A stretch of DNA of 57,010 nucleotides, from assembly GCA_020049855.1 (NCBI GenBank), contig JAGVLJ010000050.1, positions 1 through 57,010 of the forward strand, written 5' to 3'. The notes under the pieces were generated by a model, which worked only from the letters and a program-made list of their open reading frames with translations, was not told where the DNA came from and ran no database searches. Positions 52,171 to 57,010 of the stretch are shown here, piece by piece; position 1 is the stretch's first letter, and every line of letters starts with the position of its first letter. The position numbers and the translations under genes were made by a program. Source of the DNA: Bacteroidia bacterium (GTDB lineage Bacteria; Bacteroidota; Bacteroidia; UKL13-3).

Positions 52171-53688
52171 ATGATGCACGAATTAAGCGAACAGGAACTA
52201 TTGCGCAGGGAGTCATTGCACCAACTGCGGTTATTAGGTATTGAACCCTATCCGGCTGAAACTTTTGAGGTGAATGCCTCGGCCCGCGAAATTTTAGACA
52301 ATTACGAAAACAATAAGATTGAATATAAAAATGTGAGCCTGGCCGGCCGCATTATGACCCGCAGAATTATGGGTAATGCTGCTTTTGCTGTGTTGCAGGA
52401 CAGCACCGGTAAAATGCAAATTTATGTGAAGCGCGATGAGATTTGCCCCGGTGAAGACAAAACATTGTACAATATCGTTTTTAAAAAACTGCTTGATATA
52501 GGCGATATCATTGGAGTAAAAGGATATGTGTTTACCACCCAAACCGGAGAAACCACTCTGCACGTTACCCAGCTTACCGTGCTCAGCAAAGCCCTGCGCC
52601 CACTGCCCGTAGTGAAAGAAAAAGACGGAGAAGTATTTGATGCCGTAAGCGACCCTGAATTACGCTACCGACAGCGCTATGTGGATTTAATCATTAACCC
52701 GGAGGTACGTGAAACATTTCGCAAGCGCACCCAGCTAATGAATACCATGCGCGAATACCTGAACGAAAAAGGATATTTAGAAGTAGAAACCCCCATTTTG
52801 CAGCCACTGTATGGAGGAGCAGCCGCGCGTCCGTTTAAAACACACCACAACACGCTTGACATGACGCTATACCTGCGTATTGCCAACGAACTTTATTTAA
52901 AACGCCTGATTGTGGGCGGATACGATGGCGTATATGAATTCTCGAAAGACTTCCGTAACGAAGGAATGAGTCGTTTTCATAACCCCGAGTTTACCCAAAT
53001 AGAATTGTACGTAGCCTACAAAGATTACTACTGGATGATGAACCTGGTAGAAGAGATGGTAGAAAAAGTAGCTCTGGCCCTGCACGGTACCACCGAAATA
53101 AAAGTGGGAGACCATACCATCAATTTTCAGCGGCCGTGGAAACGCTTCACAATGTACGAGGCTATTAAAGAATATACCGGTGTTGACATAAGCGAAATGG
53201 ACGAACAAACCATGTTTTCTGAAGCCCGAAAAATGCACGTGCCACTTGATGCCAGCATTGGACGCGGAAAAATTATTGACGCCATTTTTGGGGAGAAAGT
53301 AGAACCGTTTTTAATACAACCTACCTTTATCACCGACTATCCGGTAGAGATGAGCCCGCTGGCAAAAAAACACCGCAGCAAAGAAGGACTGGTAGAACGT
53401 TTTGAAGCCATTTGCAACGGAAAAGAAATTTGCAATTCGTTCTCCGAATTGAACGACCCCATTGACCAACGTTTGCGTTTTGAACACCAGTTGGAATTAG
53501 GTAAACGCGGAGACGATGAAGCCATGGTGCTTGATGAAGATTTTTTAAGAGCGCTGGAATACGGAATGCCTCCCACTGCCGGATTAGGCATTGGCATTGA
53601 CCGCCTGAGTATGATTATGACCAACTCCAATTCCATTCAGGATGTATTGTTCTTTCCGCAAATGAAACCTGAACAAAACCCCTCGTAA
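52171..53688 (+). CDS. lysS: Lysyl-tRNA synthetase (class II)
   Basis: The 505-residue enzyme charges tRNA-Lys. The N-terminal OB domain contains [18 protein letters not shown] near residue 54; class II motif 2 is [20 protein letters not shown] near residues 256-275 and motif 3 [11 protein letters not shown] near 474. The LysRS signature [19 protein letters not shown] is near residue 205-223. A TATATTCG promoter-like box lies 21 nt upstream. The stop and the next start share the sequence TAATG, so the methyltransferase gene follows with overlap of one base. Confidence 0.96.
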   Translation: MMHELSEQELLRRESLHQLRLLGIEPYPAETFEVNASAREILDNYENNKIEYKNVSLAGRIMTRRIMGNAAFAVLQDSTGKMQIYVKRDEICPGEDKTLYNIVFKKLLDIGDIIGVKGYVFTTQTGETTLHVTQLTVLSKALRPLPVVKEKDGEVFDAVSDPELRYRQRYVDLIINPEVRETFRKRTQLMNTMREYLNEKGYLEVETPILQPLYGGAAARPFKTHHNTLDMTLYLRIANELYLKRLIVGGYDGVYEFSKDFRNEGMSRFHNPEFTQIELYVAYKDYYWMMNLVEEMVEKVALALHGTTEIKVGDHTINFQRPWKRFTMYEAIKEYTGVDISEMDEQTMFSEARKMHVPLDASIGRGKIIDAIFGEKVEPFLIQPTFITDYPVEMSPLAKKHRSKEGLVERFEAICNGKEICNSFSELNDPIDQRLRFEHQLELGKRGDDEAMVLDEDFLRALEYGMPPTAGLGIGIDRLSMIMTNSNSIQDVLFFPQMKPEQNPS

Positions 53689-54560
53689 TGCTGCTGCTTA
53701 CACCCCAATACTGGACCGATTACGAACTACTTGACTGTGGTGATTTTGAAAAACTGGAACGATTTGGCAAATATGTTTTGTGCAGACCCGAGCCGCAGGC
53801 CGTGTGGAGCAAAGTGTGGAGCGAAAAGGAATGGGAGCAACAAGTTGATATTACCTTTATACCCAAAGGCAGCCAGAGTGGGGAATGGAAACACAAAACC
53901 CCCGGTGCCAAGAACTGGCATACCCAGTACGCACACGATGGACTAAAACTGAAATTTAAATTAGCCCTCACCTCCTTTAAACACGTAGGCTTGTTCCCCG
54001 AGCAGGCCGCCAACTGGGATTATATTTTTGCCTCGGTAAAACAAATGAAAACCCCGCAACCCAAAGTACTTAATTTATTTGCCTACACGGGTGCCTCCTC
54101 GCTGGCCGCCAAAGCAGCCGGAGCCGATGTGGTGCATGTGGAAAGTGTGAAACAAGTAGTAAGCTGGGCCAGGGAAAATATGGAACTGTCAGGGTTAAGT
54201 GATGTACGCTGGACAGTGGAAGATGCCGCCAAATTTGTGGAGCGCGAAATGAAGCGAGGCAAAAAATACAACGGCATTATCCTCGACCCTCCTGCCTATG
54301 GCATAGGTGCCAAAGGCGAGCGATGGAAACTGGAAGATATGGTGAACAACCTGATGGCAAATCTGGCCTACATTTTAGATGAAGAAGAACATTTCTTTTT
54401 AATTAATACCTACTCCCTCGGGTTCTCTTCCCTTATTCTGGAAAACCTCATTCACCTGCATTTTCCCAAAGCACAACATTTTGAATTTGGCGAGCTTTTT
54501 CTGCAGGCAAAATCAGGTGTTAAATTGCCCCTGGGCGTATTGGCCCGTTTTAAAAAGTAA
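53688..54560 (+). CDS. Class I SAM-dependent methyltransferase (RlmI/COG1092-like)
   Basis: The 290-residue protein has the SAM motif I LNLFAYTGASSLAAKAAGA near residues 126-144, the acidic motif II VVHVESVKQVVSWA near 146, and motif IV LDPPAYGIG near 203. This pattern is that of rRNA cytosine-5 or related base methyltransferases. The N-terminal ~90 residues look like a PUA-less substrate part. The target is not determined. It overlaps lysS by one base (TAATG), so the two are one operon, consistent with a translation-related role. Confidence 0.88.
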   Translation: MLLLTPQYWTDYELLDCGDFEKLERFGKYVLCRPEPQAVWSKVWSEKEWEQQVDITFIPKGSQSGEWKHKTPGAKNWHTQYAHDGLKLKFKLALTSFKHVGLFPEQAANWDYIFASVKQMKTPQPKVLNLFAYTGASSLAAKAAGADVVHVESVKQVVSWARENMELSGLSDVRWTVEDAAKFVEREMKRGKKYNGIILDPPAYGIGAKGERWKLEDMVNNLMANLAYILDEEEHFFLINTYSLGFSSLILENLIHLHFPKAQHFEFGELFLQAKSGVKLPLGVLARFKK

Positions 54561-55675
54561 GGCATTCCAAAAACATCACCCGATATTGTTTAATCATTTT
54601 CCGGGTTTGCATCACGCCCCGGTTGTTTATTACACGCACAAAATAACACCCTGCCGGCCACAGTCGGGTATCAGCGGTAAACGTGTTTCCGTTTATGGTT
54701 GATGAAATGAGTATGTTACCTGTGATATCGGTAATGGTTACGATAGTTTGCTCGTCCTGTTGTGCCGGCCATACGATATTTACCTGCGAAGTCACAGGAT
54801 TGGGATACTCTTCTGCTTCCTGTACTGACGGGGCTACCGTATCTGTAACCGGAGTAATGCCTCTAAACTCAAGAATAATGCGTCTGCCATTAAAAAGGTC
54901 TACGGACTCAATGCGCGAAAGGTGATTATCGGGATAACGGGAAAACAAAACATAGCCCACTGCTCCGGTATCGTTACTTGCATCCATACGGGTAAATACA
55001 CTGCCGCTAATGGTATAAACCATGCGCTCAATACGTGTGGGCTGCGGGTGGTAGTAAACCGAATCGTAATTAGGGAGTGCTCCGTTAAACACGCGGGTCA
55101 TTTCGCGAAACTGGGTAAATGGCCCGCTTACACCCTTGCGCCATTCGTCCACTCCGGTATATATTCCACTGCCATTGTACCTTAAATTAAAGCGGGTCAT
55201 TTGTCCATCCCAGCCACCTACCTGCTGATAGTATTCCCTGTACCATCTATCCATAACCGTTGCCGAGCGGTAGTGTACAGATACCCGGTAACTGGTTTGC
55301 CATCCCTGTAAAGTGCCCTGATAGACCTGTTCAATGAACACAGATGAATCGCTATAGTGAGTTCCGATAGCTTTGGCCTGCACCAAAAAAGTATCAATGG
55401 AAAATGTATCGTTACTGAACTTGAAACGGAAACCTCCCCACGCTCTATCAATGCGCCCGTTACTGTTGTGAAAATTACACATACGTTTGAGGAAAGGTAT
55501 CAATTTTGCCCGAGCCTTCAATTCGCGGAGTAATGGAGGTCACTATCATGGTATCGAAATGCTGAGGCAGCCAACTCTGATCATATACATGCCCAATTTC
55601 GCACAACCCCCTCATTTGAGCCTGTGAGGTAAAAACAAAAACAAAAAAGCTAAAGAAAAGAAGAATTTTGGGCAT
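54550..55675 (-). pseudogene. Secreted T9SS type A protein split by a frameshift
   Basis: The first frame (55675 to 55475, 66 aa) has signal peptide MPKILLFFSFFVFVFTSQAQ. The second frame (from about 55521 to 54550, up to 323 aa) ends with a T9SS type A sorting domain: EEYPNPVTSQVNIVW and LWPAGCYFVRVINNRG. The frames join in the overlap 55475-55521, for example if a TG pair was lost from the TATGTG/TGTAAT junction, giving ...TFPQT-YV-CNFHNSN... and one ~375-residue protein. No known catalytic domain is seen in the middle. It overlaps the methyltransferase gene by 11 bp at its 3' end. Confidence 0.7.
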
Positions 55676-55799
55676 ACTGTATTTATATAAGCCACAAACA
55701 AACGCAGAATTCCTTCCTGTCCCGATACTACTTAATACGTATTTATATTCAGACTAAGAAATAGCGCAGACTAAAGAAGAACGCTGAATCGGAAAAATT

Positions 55800-57010
55800 T
55801 TAGCGTAGTAACACTGCCGCAGCACATTTCTCCCCGTCCATCGCAGCACTTACAATACCCCCTGCATAGCCGGCTCCTTCGGCACAAGGAAATAAATTTT
55901 CTATTTGTACATGGTGCAATTTTTCTTTGTCACGCGGTATGCGCACGGGCGAGGAGGTGCGCGATTCCACTCCCACCATCACTGCTTCTTCGGTGTAATA
56001 GCCTTTCATTTTTTTGCCAAACAATGGCAAGGCCCCGCGCAAACTTTTAGCTATTTCTACCGGCAATATTTCATCCAATTGCACCGACTTCACCCCCGGG
56101 ATATAGGATGTATCGGGCAACATGGTGCTGTGTTTTTTGTTTACAAAATCGGTGAGGCGCTGTGCCGGTGCGGTGAGTCCTCCTCCACCCGCGTGGTGTG
56201 CAGCCTGCTCTACCTGCTGCTGAAAATACATAGCTGATAATGCTCCGTGTTGGGCAAAAGGTAAAAAATCTTTTTCACCCACGGCCACCACCGTTCCCGA
56301 GTTGGCGAAAGGATTATTTCGTTTGGAGGGCGACCAACCGTTCACTACAATCTCCCCGGCATTGGTAGCTGCAGGGGCAATAATTCCACCGGGGCACATG
56401 CAAAAAGAAAATACACCCCGCTCGCCCACCTGCTCTACCAGCGAATAAGAGGCCGGAGGCAAATACAATCCGCGCGAGGGGCAATGGTACTGAATTTTGT
56501 CAATTAACTCCTGCGGATGTTCTATACGTACCCCTAGTGCAAATGGTTTGGCTTCGATGAGGATATGGTTGCGGTGTAATAATTCAAACACATCTCGTGC
56601 CGAGTGGCCTGTGGCTAAAATCACCGCCCTGCAATCAACCGATACACCTCCGGCAAAATGCAATTTGCTGATGCGGTTGTTGGTGAGGGTTAAATCGGTA
56701 AGCCGTGTATTAAAATGTATTTCTCCCCCGTGCTGCAAAATGGTTTCGCGAATGGTTTCAATGATATGCGGCAACTTGTTCGTACCAATATGCGGATGTG
56801 CTTCGTACAAAATATGTTCATCGGCACCGTGGTACACCAGCAATTTTAAAATGCGGTTCATATCCCCCCGTTTGCCCGAGCGGGTATATAATTTTCCGTC
56901 AGAATATGTCCCTGCCCCACCCTCGCCAAAACAATAATTTGAATCGGGGTCAATAGTATGATCTCGGATAATTTTGGCCAAATCCCTTCTACGTTCGCGC
57001 ACTTTTTTGC
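55800..57010 (-). CDS. COG2509-type FAD-dependent dehydrogenase, truncated at the right edge
   Basis: The frame is open to the end of the window (codons for KKVRERRRD at 57010-56990), so the N-terminus with the FAD GxGxxG is outside. Visible motifs are SNYCFGEGGAGTYSDGKLYTR near the start, VILATGHSARD in the middle, FCMCPGGIIAP, and a C-terminal AEGAGYAGGIVSAAMDG, which is the FAD-binding end block. Family members are predicted NAD(FAD)-utilising dehydrogenases with no proven substrate. The gene is complete at its 3' end. Confidence 0.9.
   Translation of the reverse strand, partial: KKVRERRRDLAKIIRDHTIDPDSNYCFGEGGAGTYSDGKLYTRSGKRGDMNRILKLLVYHGADEHILYEAHPHIGTNKLPHIIETIRETILQHGGEIHFNTRLTDLTLTNNRISKLHFAGGVSVDCRAVILATGHSARDVFELLHRNHILIEAKPFALGVRIEHPQELIDKIQYHCPSRGLYLPPASYSLVEQVGERGVFSFCMCPGGIIAPAATNAGEIVVNGWSPSKRNNPFANSGTVVAVGEKDFLPFAQHGALSAMYFQQQVEQAAHHAGGGGLTAPAQRLTDFVNKKHSTMLPDTSYIPGVKSVQLDEILPVEIAKSLRGALPLFGKKMKGYYTEEAVMVGVESRTSSPVRIPRDKEKLHHVQIENLFPCAEGAGYAGGIVSAAMDGEKCAAAVLLR

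Noticed and set aside
1-57010. tRNA, rRNA, tmRNA, CRISPR or transposase genes
   Set aside because: No cloverleaf, conserved rRNA block, repeat-spacer array or DDE/IS motif was recognised on reading; weak tRNA-like structures cannot be excluded without a covariance search.

Overview
The window looks like a chromosomal segment from a member of the Bacteroidota, probably a free-living Sphingobacteriales/Chitinophagales/Flavobacteriia-type organism; I cannot place it to genus. The reasons are: several secreted proteins with type IX secretion (T9SS) C-terminal sorting domains (types A and B), a GldB gliding lipoprotein, type B ribosomal protein bL31, the hpt-adk-obgE gene order, and recurring TAnnTTTG promoter boxes with a TTG about 19-21 bp upstream, the sigma-ABfr-type promoter of this phylum. 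No rRNA, tRNA, CRISPR array, prophage or transposase was recognised.

Layout. 1-6.6 kb is core: a truncated lipoprotein, rpmE (bL31), a PyrR-like phosphoribosyltransferase, HU, shikimate kinase, a DoxX/MauE-like membrane protein, a duplicated DUF1599 protein, folP overlapping cdaA (c-di-AMP synthase), a TPR lipoprotein and a CoA-binding protein. 6.9-10.7 kb is an AT-rich accessory island of four co-directional genes: a class III cyclase-like protein, a TPR protein, a phospholipase-D-like protein with a C-terminal J-domain, and an orphan. 10.9-15.2 kb holds a PolB-like 3'-5' exonuclease, an SPFH / membrane protein / ribbon-helix-helix triad, and a TPM-TPM-LemA operon. 15.2-27.5 kb is mostly secreted proteins: a frameshifted small secreted protein with contingency-locus features, an orphan secreted protein, lipB, an RHS-like protein, a PKD/T9SS type B protein, a frameshifted giant Asp-box/beta-helix T9SS protein and a further T9SS protein.

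27.6-32 kb has an orphan response regulator, a type II toxin-antitoxin module flanked by 111-bp direct repeats made of the 3' ends of the two neighbouring genes, then obgE, an adenylate kinase with a very long histone-H1-like tail, and hpt. 32-38 kb contains a polyphosphate-polymerase cluster (lipoprotein, VTC, DUF4956, DUF2490), a PLP enzyme, gldB and an outer-membrane barrel. 38-57 kb is again largely core: nadE, a SirB1-like protein, topA, an M43 metalloprotease, aroC-aroA-aroB, proline dehydrogenase, a TonB-domain protein, a secreted endonuclease/exonuclease/phosphatase-fold protein, lysS, an rRNA-methyltransferase-like protein, a frameshifted T9SS protein and a truncated COG2509 flavoprotein.

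The best candidate for an undescribed system is the 6.9-10.7 kb island (possible nucleotide-messenger synthase plus TPR scaffold plus PLD/J-domain effector). Other strong observations are the TA insertion with gene-tail duplication, the Adk-histone-tail fusion, and a secreted-protein gene carrying both a C9 tract and an 8-bp tandem duplication that explains its frameshift.
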